DNA from: Sabethes cyaneus
Lineage: Eukaryota; Arthropoda; Insecta; Diptera; Culicidae
Reading direction: 5' to 3'
Assembly (NCBI RefSeq): GCF_943734655.1
Contig: NC_071354.1
Location: forward strand, 55,717,544-55,781,543
DNA: 64,000 nt
Shown here: positions 32,401 to 47,400 of the stretch, in pieces
Numbering within the stretch: the stretch's first letter is position 1
Layout: each line of letters opens with the position of its first letter
Position numbers and translations under genes: made by a program
The notes under the pieces: model-generated
Database searches by the model: none
Told to the model about the DNA's origin: nothing
The model's input: the letters and a program-made list of their open reading frames with translations, nothing else

Positions 32401-35400
32401 CTCAAAAGTCGCAAATCACTTTCGGCTTGTTCGAACCATCTTGCACGTTGAACTCCTGTTTTCCCGGTGCTGGTGGGGTCGTTGAAGAGAGCTATTTCGT
32501 CGTACTGTCGTCCGGCATCCTTACGATGTGCCCGACTCACCGAGGCCTACCGACTCGCGAATCTCTCCAAGCAGTGCAAGTAGCGCGTGATTCATATGCC
32601 TCCGCCACTCTCCGCTTTCAGTTTGTTCTCCCTCAAGCAACAATGTGAGTTTTATTGTACTCTTATGGTGGTCTTCAAGGCCAATTTTGATCTTCCGCTC
32701 GAACACGGCTTCAAGTCCATAAAGAACTACTGGTCTAAAAAGGGTTTTGTACATTGTCACCTTCGTGCGGCAACGTATGTTTTTTAGTCGTAGTGTTTTG
32801 CGAAAGGCAAAGAAGGTCCGATTTCCCGCTTCCGCTTGAATGCGCCGCTGTATCTTCTGGTGTTGTTGTCTGCGCTCACCAGCGATCCAAAATACACGAA
32901 CTCATCTAGCACTTCTTGTTCGTCGCCGTCAACGGTTATCGTCTGAAGGAGGCACACGTTTATTTCCTTTGAGCCTCTTCCTTTCATGTATTTGGTCTTC
33001 CACGCATTTATTTTTAACCCAATCCTCCCAGACTCCGCCTTCATTCTGGCGTAGATTGCCTCCGACTTCGCAAGGTTCTTGGCTATGATATCAAAGTCAT
33101 CTGCGAAGCTTACGAGTGTGCAACTCTCGTTTCGAGGCCCGCTCGTCAGTTCACCGTCTCAAGAGCAATGTTGAACTATCGAGTATGTCCCCGAGACGAG
33201 CGAAACACATTACTCGTTCCAACGTAGCTCTGATCGGTCGCGTCGCATAATGGGTAAAATTAGGTACTGATAGTAATCAGTAACATACTGGAAACTACTG
33301 ATAGTTATCAGTAACGATTTTTAATGATAGTTCCCATCCCTAATTGCTACTCACCCTGTAGGTTGGAAGTCGTGAATGGATAAATGTGTCGAACGCAAAG
33401 TACAATGGTTTCAAAGTCTTTTTGTTCGGATGTCGTAGCGTTCTATGTGAAATCATTGCTATTTTTACGGATGGCTCCATGCTCTTTCAAAGCCCAACGG
33501 TATGCAGTGGTGCGGGTGGTTTGAACATATATCATGTGCGTGCATTACTGAATGCTACTGCATAGTTAATCTTTTACATTTCCTTATTCAATCGGCGGCT
33601 TGCTCCGAGGAAGCAGGTGCCAGTATTACTGTATATTTCGAGAGTCACCCAACGACCGTGTCGTCCGACAAACCATCGACCATGCATCATTGCGTTGATG
33701 AATTAACATCATATATAACAATCGATGCAGATGTTTCAGCATCAGATTGTGTGGTAGCAGCCACTGACGAACGCAAAAAAACACTAGCAGCAGAAAGCGG
33801 CTGGTAATGATTGTGCTTAGACCGCGAACGTTTTGATAGTAGGTTAGGTACGTACAAATTCTATACGCGTCTTGGGCGTATGCAGGAAATTCTGTATTAG
33901 AACTCTTTTAACGTGGAGATTCCAAGCTGGAACCGGGAAATACATCAGCGGAAAGAATGTTCATTTGGCTGCGTCAATGGCTTGAAAGATCTTGCCATCA
34001 CCCCATCACTCAGGGGCGGGACGACTGGGGCCGCTTGCAAGAATTGCACGACTGTGGCGGAGGGCTCGAGGATTCCATAATGCCAGTCGCGGCCCTTGAG
34101 ATGATTGTCGAATCGGAACTATTTTAGATGAGCTGGAATGTGATCGACGGATCACGAGAAGTCATACGAGTACAAAAAGGCATCATTCTTGCCTGAAAGT
34201 GGTTGTCGGGAGATCTCGGTCCACGTCCGGTGGATCAGGACGATATTTTGTTGGCAGGAACTATCAGAAGCACGACAAATATATATACAGGAACTGTTGT
34301 GAAACAAGATTTGGCCGGGTGTCTCAGGGACTCCCATATTTTTTTTCCTGTATGGACTTATCACTGCGACCAGTAACTTTTGATCTATTGTGATATCGCC
34401 CCGGGTGTTTGGTGTATAATCCGCAATGCATTTATTTTTGCTATAATCGCTATTGAGTGAGCGATATGCTTATTGAATTTTATGCGTGCTTATGTGTGTA
34501 ATTGGGTACCCTTCCTTCAATGCTTTTCTCTACTTTACCCCTCCTCGACTCCCATAATGCTATCAGTCAGTAAGCGTAATGAAAACTAGTTGTCTGTCCG
34601 GACCAGGGTTACCAGTTGAATTTTTGAGAAGTCTTCACGAATCAAGAAAAAATGTCTTCATTTGTCGTCTTCCGGGTTTTCAAAATTTCCCACCCATTTA
34701 AACTGCATGGTGAAGACAAGTCTTCAAGTAAAGACATTTCAAAATAAATCCTCAAAAATGTTTCAGAACGGATCATGTGAAAGGATCTTTCATTGAGAGT
34801 GTGGCATCTATACTCACTTCAAGCGGACGTGTACCCATCGGCCATCGTATAATTCGATATAATTCGACAAAACACAAAACAGAAAACACTCCATCAGACT
34901 TATTCTCATGAAAGCGTCCTAGCATGGGCGTAGCGGCGGGGGTAGGGGGTTCACCCACCCCAGACGAAACTTTGAGTTGAAGTTGAGCCATCTCGCACGT
35001 AGGGCCCCTCTGTTCTGGGTGCCCGTGGGGTTGTTAAATAGAACCGTTTTCCTTACGACTGTCCGGTCCACCGTATGCTTCACCAGGTATCCGATGGTAA
35101 TCTCCCCAAGTTGTGTCTGCTGCTCGTTATTCATATACACACAAATCTTGTTTTACGTCTACTATTATGGGATGTAAGAACAATCGGTCGTAAAAAGGGT
35201 GGACGTTAATTCAAGTTTTAGACGTACTTAAAACGAGACGATATTAATTCAAATTCTGTACGTAAAAATATTGACGCAAAAGGAAATCACGTAAAACAAA
35301 TGAACGTAAAAAAAGATTCTACTGTACCTTCGCCGCTCTCCGCTTTCAGCTTTTGCTCCGTCAAATATCCGTCAAATAAATGTTGTCCGTGAGTATCGTC

Positions 35401-38400
35401 AAATCCATAAAAACTACCGGTCTAATAAGGGCTATGTACTTTGTCAGTATCGTACGGTGGCTCTCGTTTGCTAGCGGATGGAAGCGTTTTGCGGAGGGCA
35501 AAGTAGGCTCGATTTTCTGCTTAAATGGGCCACAAGATCTCCTTATTTGTGTTAACCGCGGCCACCAGCTATTCCAACGATTACCGTCCACGAAAAATAC
35601 ACGTTCGTCTCTTTGAGCCTCTACCAATCATGTATTTGGTCTGCGACGCATTTACTTTTAGCTCAATCCTACTAGCCTCCGCTTTCAGTATAGCGCATAT
35701 GGCCTCCGCCGTTGCGAAGTTTCGGCCTACAATAACAAAGTCATCTTCGTAGCCAAGAAGTTTGCTACCTTCACTGAAAATTGAGTCTCTCGTTTTGATT
35801 TTGCTCGCCGGGGAATCTTCTCAAGGTCGATGTTGAAAAGTATGCATGTTAAGTTGTCAGCTTGTTTCGACTTTTGCCGCGCCTGGAAGGGGCTCCATCC
35901 TATTGACCCTAATAGTCTCTCCCAGCCAAGATTTGTATATATATACAACGTACCACGATGTCAACTGGGAGGCGCAATTTCAGCATTTATCTTCCTTTAT
36001 ATCAATTTGATTTTGAATTTGAATTTGTCAAATGAAGAACCTGAAGTATAAACCAAAATAGCGTATGACGATTGATAATAATTCCCCATTTCCTGAATAA
36101 ACTCTTTAAGGTTAGGCTATGCCAAAAATTTTTTTTTGTAAGAAGAAGAATTTGTGGCTACGCCCCTGTCTTAGTAAAAGAGTCGTGTGTACTTAACTTA
36201 ATTTCACAAATTGCAAAAAATTTTCGGGAAAATATTGAAAATAGTGAATATGAATATTGTTGTTAATTTAATATTGAGTAATTTTCGTTGATCGGTGGCC
36301 ACTACTTGAATTTCTCATTCTCATTTTTGCTTACTTTTTGCTGCCTTGCTGCGATTGATCGATAGTTTACTATTTTAGCCATTTAGCCATTCCTTGTTTG
36401 CCAACAGATCAGGCACATTTAAAAAAAGTTGAATTTTGTGCGAAAATTTGAAAAAAAAATTGTTTTTGTTCGTTTGTTCTCAGTCTTTTAGTAATAAAAA
36501 CTTCAAGGTTTTTTTTGTCATGGCCGAATTAATATTCCTGAAACTTACTTACTTTAAAAAATCATATCTCATTAACCATACCTCGTAAAAGAAACATTTT
36601 TTTCAGTAAATTCTTTCAGTAATTCAGGAAAAACAGATTGCTTATTGTGTGCTATATACATAATAAATACAAAGTGCCTTAAAACACTTCCTTAAGGCAC
36701 TCGTAGAGACTTCCCTACACGATCAGTTAACTTAGCGATCTTGAGTTAACTCTCTAGTAACTAAACCACTTGCATGCATTACTTATTATTTCAGATCCAA
36801 AAGCTTTCTTATAATAGTATTTGTAGACTAATACACTTAATTCACCGTCGTTTCACAAGCATGATCTTCCTAATATCTAAGAACGTTTGCCAATAGCTAT
36901 ACACATAAAAATTTCCCTTATTCTAGAAGGGGGGCTCCAATCAAATGAAACACAAATTTCAGCATAATTCGAGAACTAATCATGTGGAGGTTTCTATGGT
37001 GATTCGAGGTCCCTTCCCCCTCTGGCATATAATTATACATCGAATCATTCAAGTCACACATCGAAGTCACAGCAAACGAAAATATTTTAACAAAACTCAT
37101 TCCGAAAAATAACCATAAACGCACCAGTTTTATTAAATTTTCATTCATTTAGTTGCAAGCGTAGCAATGCTTGCACCGGGTTCAATTAGTAGTAGAATAA
37201 AATATGATTAGAGTATTCATAAAGGTTAACCAGGCATTAAATTAAAAGAAAATCCCTCAGTTTGAGATGAAATAATTCAAAATGTTCGTAAATCAAATAT
37301 TTCCGCTGCCTCAGTTACTGCAATACAAACTGATTAATCATCCTTGGCATTCATTTTGTCAACTTCAATAGCCTCGATAGAAAGCCATTATGTTCAGCTG
37401 ATGGCAATGCGGGCCGTGTTATGAAGAAATTGAGCTCGTTTTGCGCAATTTTAAGATAAATCAATGCTGCCGTAGATGGTTCCCTACATGCACCGTACGG
37501 ACTTGATCGCGATGCATTTGGTGCAACATTTCAGCGACGATTTTATTTATCGCTTCTCCAAACAAAGTTCGTAATAATCGTCCTTTTCGGAAAGCGCAAA
37601 CATATTATGAAATCCTAAGGGTAATCGTATATCTTCCGGTTGCGATACACTCTTCCTGGCACTGCAGATACGCTCCAAAGAGTAGATATTAGTGACACAT
37701 CCTTTCGCCCGTCGTCGGTTACAAATCGTCCTTTTTTGGGGCTTTGCACCATTATCCAGGCCGCTTGCCTTCCGCATAAATGCTCATCCCGGCACTATGC
37801 TGTGCAGCTCAATGAACGTATGAAATAGTGTGCGATGATGGAAAGACTTATGCATGGTGCATTGTACCGTCATACGTACGGTGACGCCTCGTGAAAAGCG
37901 TGAAAGAACCATACACGATGAAATCTCGAGCTAAATGGATAGCCAAGAGTCGCTTCCTCTCGCCATACATACTCGCACTGTCATATTGAATCTAGTAAAT
38001 TTATTAAAATAACATCGCGACACTTTGTTTCGATATCCATCGTCAACTTGGTATGTAGCTTTGGCTGTCGTCGCCGCTGCCAATGCCATCATGTTCGTCC
38101 TCATCACCATCAGCATCATCATCATCATCAAGTAAACAACCGAGTAAGACCGGCTATCGAAGCTCAACGAAAGGACGCACTCTCTGGAGCAGTCGGGTTC
38201 GGCTAGTGACTGGATTAGCTGCCGTTCACTTCATCGCTGGCCGGGCCGTAGCGTGGCATGCAGTATAATGTTGAAGTTATTATCGTTATTATTATAAACA
38301 ATATCGTTCGGCCAAAAAACTAATTTAGCATATTGTTTTTTTGCTCGCTCCTGGAGACTTTATCGTTTGCTACCGCGTCGCTGACGCTCTCTGGGCGTAC

Positions 38401-41400
38401 GAGCGAGGCTCAAACCTCGCGAGAATCTATGGCAGTAATGGCCACTGTTGGTCCACTACTCGACCGTGTTTGTTACTTCCTGTTTCTAACTTACACAGAC
38501 TGTTTTTGTGTACTAAAATTGTTCGAGTTTTGTTAAAACTGAGGAACTCTTAGTAGCAAAGATGAAAACTTTCCAACAAGTACCGTAAAGTTCATACTCA
38601 ACAAATTAGATAAAGCAATTTTGCTATGGTTCTGGTCAAAGTGGAATAGATTTTAGATTTTGAGCATAATAAAAGCAGAGCAGCTGTATTTTGGTATACG
38701 CACGGTATTCTTTTCATTGACTTCATTGGTGAATCAAAAGAAATGAATGTGGCGGAAAAAGAAATTTGTCATTGTTACAGATATGATGCATTTTGGAAAC
38801 ACAGATACAGCACTTTACACAAATTTGAAAACTGCTGGAAAGAATTTTTTCAAAAAGAATTGTTTTAGAAGTAAGTCTTGGGATTTACTGGACGATGTGT
38901 TATGTCAATTTGTGATTTTATCGTATAACTGTATCACTGAAGTGTGGATTCTATTTTTTCTAACATTGCAGTATTGCCTCAATGATAAAAAATATCACGT
39001 CATGTAGGTACTATATTGGGAATGCATGATTGTAGACCATATGTGTGAAATTTGCCAAAAAAAATTAAAAAAAAATGTAACTGCAGCGTTATCTATGATT
39101 GAGATCGCCTCGTTTAGAGCGCCCAATGAAAAAAGGCATGCAAGCAGCTTAGAACTACGTAGATGAAGCATAATACCTACTGACTCGTCTAACACTCCGC
39201 TCCTGCTGTGGCGACCCTCTAACCCGAAGTATAACACACGATCGTCATAATTTAATAGCTTCAATTTGTGCTCTGGCTCAACCGTGACTGAGCGCGGGCT
39301 TCGGAAAAAAGATGTTTCTGCAGTGATAAGAGGTATCGAAATTTAATTTAATAGCTTTTTTCCCCACACACCGGAGAGACAGCGTCAGTGGGTGTTTGCG
39401 AACGGCGCTTCCATGAAAACTAGCTTGAGAGCACATGGTAGAAGGTGTTTGATCAATATGCTATACTTTGTATCAAATTTCAGATTGAGCTGTTAATAGC
39501 TCTCCATACGAGAACATACATAATTGGATTAGAAAACTTCAACAGAATTTATAGTAGTTACTGTTAAGTTATTTGCTATTGTTTAAAGTCATTCAATGTT
39601 TCAATTAAATGACTGTGTTCCAAAATCTTAAATTAACTGAAATCTTTTTTACCACAACCGGAGAAGGAATTCTGTGTTTTCAATTACCCGGCATTAGGCA
39701 TCCATATGTTTCGCGCGACAAGCTTGTTATTTATATACGTGATGCCCCATTTAACGTCACATGCGTGAGATTGAACTTAACAGGATTTTTACGGTGCACT
39801 GCCTGGGCGGAAAACACGACGCGTCATCATCAGTGGCGTGGCGGCGCGCACGACCTGTATTTGTCATTTTTATTCCCCGACGGTAAGGCTGACTCTTGTT
39901 TGGCTGGGCATCCCGACGAGGAAGCCACCTACCTTCAACACACTGACATTCCTGCTAAAAGCATTCGTTTACCTCCTAAAAGCTCTGATGTAGCAGCGTT
40001 CGAGCGAGCACACTAAACGCAAGAAGGGTACAAATGGAGGCGGCAAATCTTTTCCTTTTGTGTCAAGATTTTCACTTATCCCTGGGTCGTGAAATGAAGC
40101 TACGCGAACGCGAAGAGGTGCGACTTTTTCAATAAAAGGATCTTGATTGGATTTTCGTGCTTTGTAAAAAAGTGTTAATATACGTATATAAAAATGTGCT
40201 GCGTATCAATATTCCGCATAACCAATATATTTTATGACGCTAAATGCGTGATTTGATATTTATTTATTGGCATTTCCCGTTTCAACACTAAGAGCGGTAA
40301 GCAAATGTTTAGACTATTCACGAGGGCTTGCCTGTAGACCGTCGGTGTCAGGGGTCCAATTGATGGAGTGAAATAAATTTATGTTTCAAAAAATTTGTAC
40401 AAATCAGGTTTCTATCGTAATGACAAGTATCGTTTAAGGGATATCAAGGCACTTCGCTACTCTTGCTGGAATAAGCCGAAAAGGTGGGGACAAGCATGCA
40501 GTTGTGTCGAGTAAATAAAAGAATCGGGAGACGGTGAAACTGAAAAACTTGAACTCTAGGGATATGGTTTTACCTGTAAATTACTAACTTGCCTCCGTAT
40601 ATGCGCTAAACTAGATGGATTGCACGCCATACTGGCGAACACTAACCGCTCTTCATAGTCGTATTCACATAAAATTTTATTATCACATAGATAGAACCGA
40701 TCACCCACACAAAACCTGCAATAAAAAAGAGAATAATTACATTAACATTCACTCTACATATATTATCTGTTTACATTCTACATTTATAGTTTAGGTACAC
40801 AAGTATGTATTTCTGGAAAATAACGCAATTTATTATTTCCTTCCTCACTTTTGATGAAAAGTACAATTCTATTTCTCATATGTATTTATATCAGATTTTT
40901 ATCGAAATATCCAGACGTACTTTTAATGAGCGGCAATTTAAAATTTCTGGCTAATGGCGAAAAAGGAAACAAATTTCCGAAAAGGTGATTTTGAATCGAA
41001 ATCTTTAAAAAAATGAAACTATTAAACTAAACTGCATAAGCATACTCATAACAGTTAAACTTTTTAGCAAAACTCACTTTTTTCGAAATATTTTAAATAG
41101 ACGACCGATTTGGCAAAGCACGAATACCACGTCGCGAAAGAATTCGGCTCAATCCTGACACTTCCCAAGTTGTCGAAATGCTGTTCTGACAAGCCATGCG
41201 CCGTCGACCAGAATATATGGAATTCGGATGGAACGAAGTCTGATGAATGTGGTGGGTGGAAACGAACTACTAATTTTAGCATTTCCAAATGAATTTTCAA
41301 GAATTTTGCCGCGGTGGCTCCTCCCGTATCAAGAATTTCTTTCCACTGTACTTGGTCCTGCGCTACTCGTCGCCAATTCGTTGCGTCTCTTGACACACGC

Positions 41401-44400
41401 AAGTTGGCTTCAATCTGGTCGAGCCATCTACCATGTTGGGCCCCTCTATTCCTGCTGCCGCTGGAGTTCTTGAAGAGAACGGATTTCACTGTACAGTCAT
41501 TCGGCATCCTTGCGACGAGGTAGTCTCCCAATTTTCGTCAGGTGTACGATGGAAATCTCTACAAGTAGTGGCTGTACCTCGTGGCTCATACTACCCTCTG
41601 CTTTCCATTTGTACTCCGCCAAAAATAGTTTCCAGCTTGAATGCGTCGTTGGATCTCCTTACTCGTATTATTGTCGGCGGTGACCAGAGATCCCAAATAT
41701 ACGAACTCATCACTTCCTGTTCATTGCCGTCAATATCCACTGTCCGTGGGAGGCAGGTTGCTTTCTCTGGAGCCTCTTTCTACCATATATTTGGTTTTTG
41801 ACACATTGATTTGAAAGCCAAACCTCTTAGCCTCCGTTTTTAGAAGATTTCCTTCGCCGTCCCAAGGTTTCTAGTAATGATCTCGAGGTCGTCTGCGAAG
41901 GCTAGGAGCTGGCTACTTTTGCTGAAGATTGTTCCTCTCGTTTCGATGCCCGTTCACCGGATCACGATATTGGATCACATACGGGACAGTCCATCCTTTT
42001 GCCGCAAACCTCTGCACGATTCGAAAAGGCTCGAGAGTACCCACGAAACGCGCACGTAGCACATCACTCCCTCCAGGGTAGCTCTGATCAGCCCCGTCAT
42101 TTTGTTCGGAAAACCGTACTCGTACATTATCTGCCATCGATGTTCGCGTTCAGCTGTATCGTATGCTGCCCTGAAATTCACGAAAATATGTTGCGTGGGC
42201 ACATTGTGTTCACGATATTTCTGGAGGATTTGTTGGAGAGTAAAAATTTGATCCGTAGTGCCACGGGCCCCAATAAAGTCGGCCTTGTACTGCCCTACGA
42301 ATTATTTTGCTTTTAGGAATAGACGACGTAAGAAAATCTGAAAGACCACCTTGTAGGCGTCTTTCACCAACGTACCGTCGCGGTAATCATAGTAATCTAG
42401 CCGATCGCCCTTTTTGTAGATGGGTCAGACCACACCTTCCATTAACTCCTTCTCCCAAATCTCTGAAATTATCCACTGAAATGGCTAGCGATTGTTGGTA
42501 ATTTTTGTAGAATTCTGCCGGAAGTCGGTCCTTTCCGGCGGCTCTATTATTCTTCGATTTCTCTCCGGATCTCTTCGAGATTTGGAGTCGGCATGCTGTT
42601 ATCGTTTGTAGGCACTTCTATGTTAACTTCCATTGGGTCTCCTTCTGTTATATCGCCGTTGAGATGCTCATCGAAGAACTGCTTCTATCTGTCGCCCACC
42701 TCGCGCTAGTTTGTGATTAGATTCCCTCCCTCGTCCTTGCACATGTCAGGTTTCGGTGTGCGGCTCTTACGAATTTGGTTCAAAATTTTCCCGGAATAGT
42801 TGTTCTAGCTTTTCACGATCTCTGTCCTCCTCCTGGCGCTTTTTCCTCTTCAGGATCGAGTTCAACTCATTCCGCGCTCGTCCGTTTGGTCAACTGACTG
42901 AATTCTCCTTCGTGGAAATGCTTAGATAGTTTTCCAAGTTCTTTTTTCCTTTCTATCGCTTGTCGGCATTCCCCGTCAAACTAATCATTTCGTGCATTCG
43001 AGGTTTCCATTCCTAACACCGTGGTTGAGGCTTTATTGACAGCCAAGTGTACCATACTCCATCTGTTTTCGAGGGTCGAAGCACCTTGCTCCACAGAGGA
43101 AGGCAGATCTTCATCCAGTACGCGCGCGTAGTTTTGTACATGTATTGCTACTACCTACTAGGTAACGGTCGATATCCGTACCCTGTAAGGAGCGTACGTT
43201 GGTGATGTTCGAGAAAAAGAGAAAATGGTCGATTTGGTTCCAGGTTCGTTGGTCAGGTGATCTCCAACAGGCTTTGTGAATATCTTCGCGGGGAAAGAAA
43301 GTTCTTTTGATCAACAAGCCTCGGGAAGCTACAATGTTGATGTATCGATGGCCGTTAGCGTTCGTGTCGGTGTGCAGGCTATGACTTCCCTGCCGACCTG
43401 GGCGTTCATATTCCCGATGACGATCTTGATGTCCCGTGGCGAGCAATTGTAGTACGTTGCCTTCAGCTGTGCATAGAACGCCTTCTTCTCCTCGTCGGGT
43501 CTACCTGCGTGGGAACAAAGCATCTTTATGATGGTATGATGATCTTTATGTTGAAGAAACGACCTTTTATCCTCAACATACACATCCTCTCGTAGATCGC
43601 TTTCCAGTCCATTACGCGATCCTGCATTTTGCCCATTACTTCGAAGTCCGTTTCTAGCTCGTTAATCGCTCCACCGTTCTGGTAAATTTAAACTTTGCCG
43701 CCACGAATTCTCCACACCTTCTCGCCTTTGCGACCAATCTTCTGCAGGACCGGTATTGATCAAGTAGCACCCTGACACCAGGCACGAAATTTAGCGATCT
43801 ACAGTTCCAGGTACCAAATTTTCATTCCATGTCCTTATTTCGTCGCCTTGGTCCATGCCGAATGTCCCGAGTAGAATTTCCTTGATTGTTTGTAGTATGT
43901 TGGATTTAGATAGGTTGCCGTACTTGGGCCATGCTACCGATTCTAGCGATGCGGCTGCCATCTTATAGTGCCGAGACAACACTGTGCCTCCTTCCATGGT
44001 CGTATACGAACTTAGTTTCCACCGGGGTTGGTTATCCGATCTCCGATTGCTTGTATTCCGGCTGGTACCACGAGAAGGTAGGGATAGGAGTTGCTGGATA
44101 AAAGGCTAAGGACCACTATGGGATCTTTTTTACGCATTATTCAGCCATTCCACCGTCTTGGAAACTTTTAATAAAAGCCTTTTCCAACTGATGTTTCCTA
44201 GATTGTTGAGAAAATTTTCTTGCATTTTTATTAAAAAAATTGTTCTGTAACGCATTGGGAGTCAACAATTATGAAGTTTTGAAATAAGTGATGCCCGATA
44301 AAATCTAATAATATCCTTGGAAGTTTTCTGTGAAAATGGGAGACCAAGAATTTCTAAAATGTTGTTTTCAATGATAAGTCCATAAACTATGCTCCTATGT

Positions 44401-47400
44401 AACATGCCATGAAGTTATTAGACCCTTCTGTCTACAGGTTCAAGAGCTGCTGCCTGCGAATAAAGCTAAGCTTGGCTTGAGTTTTGCAGGATTTTACAAG
44501 CAAAAGTTGAGGCGAAACCTAAATTTATGCACAACATTGTTGTTGCTGTTGTACGTGTCAGACCGTGTCCGTCGCACGCGGTGATCTAGTGTGTTCTGCG
44601 AGATGTACGAATTCGTGCAGTTTTCAGATAGGGTTTATTTCTAATTCCCGTCGTAGTAAGGAAAGCCACTCTAATTTTCATCATTTCTGAGGTGGATTTA
44701 ATAAATACTCCAAAAACTCTGCTGCTGATTTGACTCAAACACACTTTCCTTCCGATCCGTACCCTATTAATTCCCTAAAAAGCGATTAACAAAGCATTTG
44801 ATTGAAATTACGCAACTGACTTTATATCTTAAATTCGTCGTACCGTTTTAAAATCCGTCTATCAAATTTTTTCATCGTTCGAACTAAAAATCACAATAAT
44901 GTTTACGAAGCTAGCGCGCATGTATTTGTGTAGGACAGCATGACAAATATTATTCTGCAAAATTTCTGTTGGTTATGCAAGTTTGCCCAGCTGCAGAATA
45001 ACAACAATGCGTTGCGTGAGTTATTTTTATTTTATGAATGACGGCAATTGAAACGATTAGTCGACATTTTCTTCTTCGTCGCACAAAAAAAAAAACGTTG
45101 GAAATTTGGCTGCTAGGAATTCTTTAATGAAAAAAAAGCATTTAAATAGGTCTCAGCTCACTTTGATTGATCGCGTATGAGAGGCAACAAACTAAAATAT
45201 TAGGGAATAAGTAATTTTGCATTGTGTATCATAAAAATCGCTGATATTTTTAATAATTTGTGTTGGAGAGCACGAAGCAGCAACATACCGTGAATTCGGG
45301 TGAAATTGATCACTTTTTCGAGTATTTTTTAAATATCTTTGAATAGAAACATATTTAGGAAGATGATTCAATTTTAAAATAAGTACTGTAGTGCTGGCTA
45401 CACGACAGTATCATCTATATCTTATATAAATAGTTTTATTTTAGATAAAACTTAATGTAATCGTGAAATTGAAAATTTACAAATAACGGGTGAAATTGAT
45501 CACGTAGAAATCAAGACGATATTGCTATTAAACCATACGCTCTGACAGCAATAACCTTACGTGCAGTATAAAATCTGGCGTAATCGAGATATTGCCTGTA
45601 TGTAGGCAACAATGTCGCGTACAGCAACTAGCACAAAAATCAAACAGTCAGCTCTACATTAGCATGGTTGATGCATCTGCTAAATAAATATGAACGATAG
45701 AAAAGATATTAAGCCAATTTTAGCATCGTAATCGTTTGTTTTTGTTTAAACATTGCTGTATATATGTGTAAATGTACGATTTTCGTATACAATCTTCACC
45801 AATCTAGTGAAACAAATAATTTAATTCTCCTCATATACGGGAGCTTGACTGTCTCTTTGAATGTGTAGTTGCATTTCGCTATGTAAGCACAAACCGATCT
45901 CTTGCACTCTCATGCAACTGCCATATGGAGCGTTTGTAAAATTTGTGCGAAGTATTGTCTGTCTTTTGCACCCTTTTATAAATCTCCATTCTGCTTTACA
46001 GAAAGAATAAACTTTCGCAGGTGGCAGCTCCATTTCGCACCCATAGCGATCTAGAAATCTATGTTGCCTCAGTTCATGATGTTATCAATCGTTTTATTTC
46101 GTAAAAGGTCAAATCAAACAATTTCTGTCGCATAATTTTATTCATGGAAATTATCAAAGCACAGCCAGATAATTAGAGAATCGAATTAGTTCTATCAAAA
46201 TTTCCTTCTGCAACGAAATTTGTGTTAACAGCAAGGAGTTTTATCGGGCATGTTGAAAATTGCGATTCGATCAAAATAGTAAATTTTAAAAAATCAAGCC
46301 ATTTACAAGATCAATCTTGCTGAAAGCCGAGTGACTTTGACCTGTAACTCAATCTTTATATGGATGGGTGCATATTCAGCTTTATGAATCAGTATAAACG
46401 TAGAATAAAGAGTTTTTTACTCGTTAGTCCAAGCTGATCAATTTCACCCGACTGATCAATTTCGCCCGAATCGACGGTACCCCACTAATTCAACACCCAA
46501 AGCGATACATTTAAGATTAAATTGCAACGAAACTAGGAAAGATAGGCGTTTCACGTAAAGAACGAATTGTAAGCTAAGCTACCTAAGCTACTAAGCTACC
46601 TAACAACCTGTATAAACACGTTTTAGTCTAAAACTTACGAACAAAAGGGAAGAGTGGTCTACGTAATTCACCTCCAACATTTAGTGAATTCCATTAAGTA
46701 GTTCAAAGTGATTTATTATTAGTACAGTGGACCCCCGTTCGTTTGAACGATTCCTCATGCAAACTAACGGGGTTACTTTTTAATTTGAACAACTGGTAAC
46801 CCGAAATATGCTGAAACCTGTGTGAACTGGCCGCCCTGCTCTTTGTTATTGTTTTGGTGGTTTGTTTTAGTTGGCAGTTGCAAGTGCGAATATTGCATTT
46901 TCCGATCGGATTTCTCTCTTAATCGTTAGGAAAACGAAATGTGAAACCGATTAAACACGCTAGGTCAGTACAAACGAATCGTATTTCTGTGCATTGTCTG
47001 CATAAACAAATGATGTCATGTTGAGAATGACATTTGAACCATTTTTAATTTGCACGTCGTGCAAACCAACGGGGTTCAAATTAAAAAGTGTTCAGATTAA
47101 AAATGGTCAAACGAACGGGGGTCCACGGTATTTTGAATTTTATTTCATAGATTTTATGAATAGATTGTTCCTCGTCAGTTGAAAAAGTTCGTTGCAATTT
47201 TGTCATCTAAAATAGGCATGACGTCGGCAAGGCTCTGCTTATGACATCGCAGTTAAAAATAGCAGCACCTCCTCGTTTATTATTTTTAGATCCAAATGGC
47301 TGCCCGATTTAATGTTTGGAATAGCCAGTAGCATCAGCCAGTGTTTCTACATTTAATTGCTTTGCTTTCTACACAACATATTTGTTGGCAATATTCAAAA

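Noticed and set aside
38101..38131. Histidine/serine-rich coding repeat
   Set aside because: A simple CAT microsatellite in an intron; no exon context.
41064..41531. One 155-residue protein
   Set aside because: The first half is RTE C-terminus and the second half mariner C-terminus; two relics happen to share an open frame.
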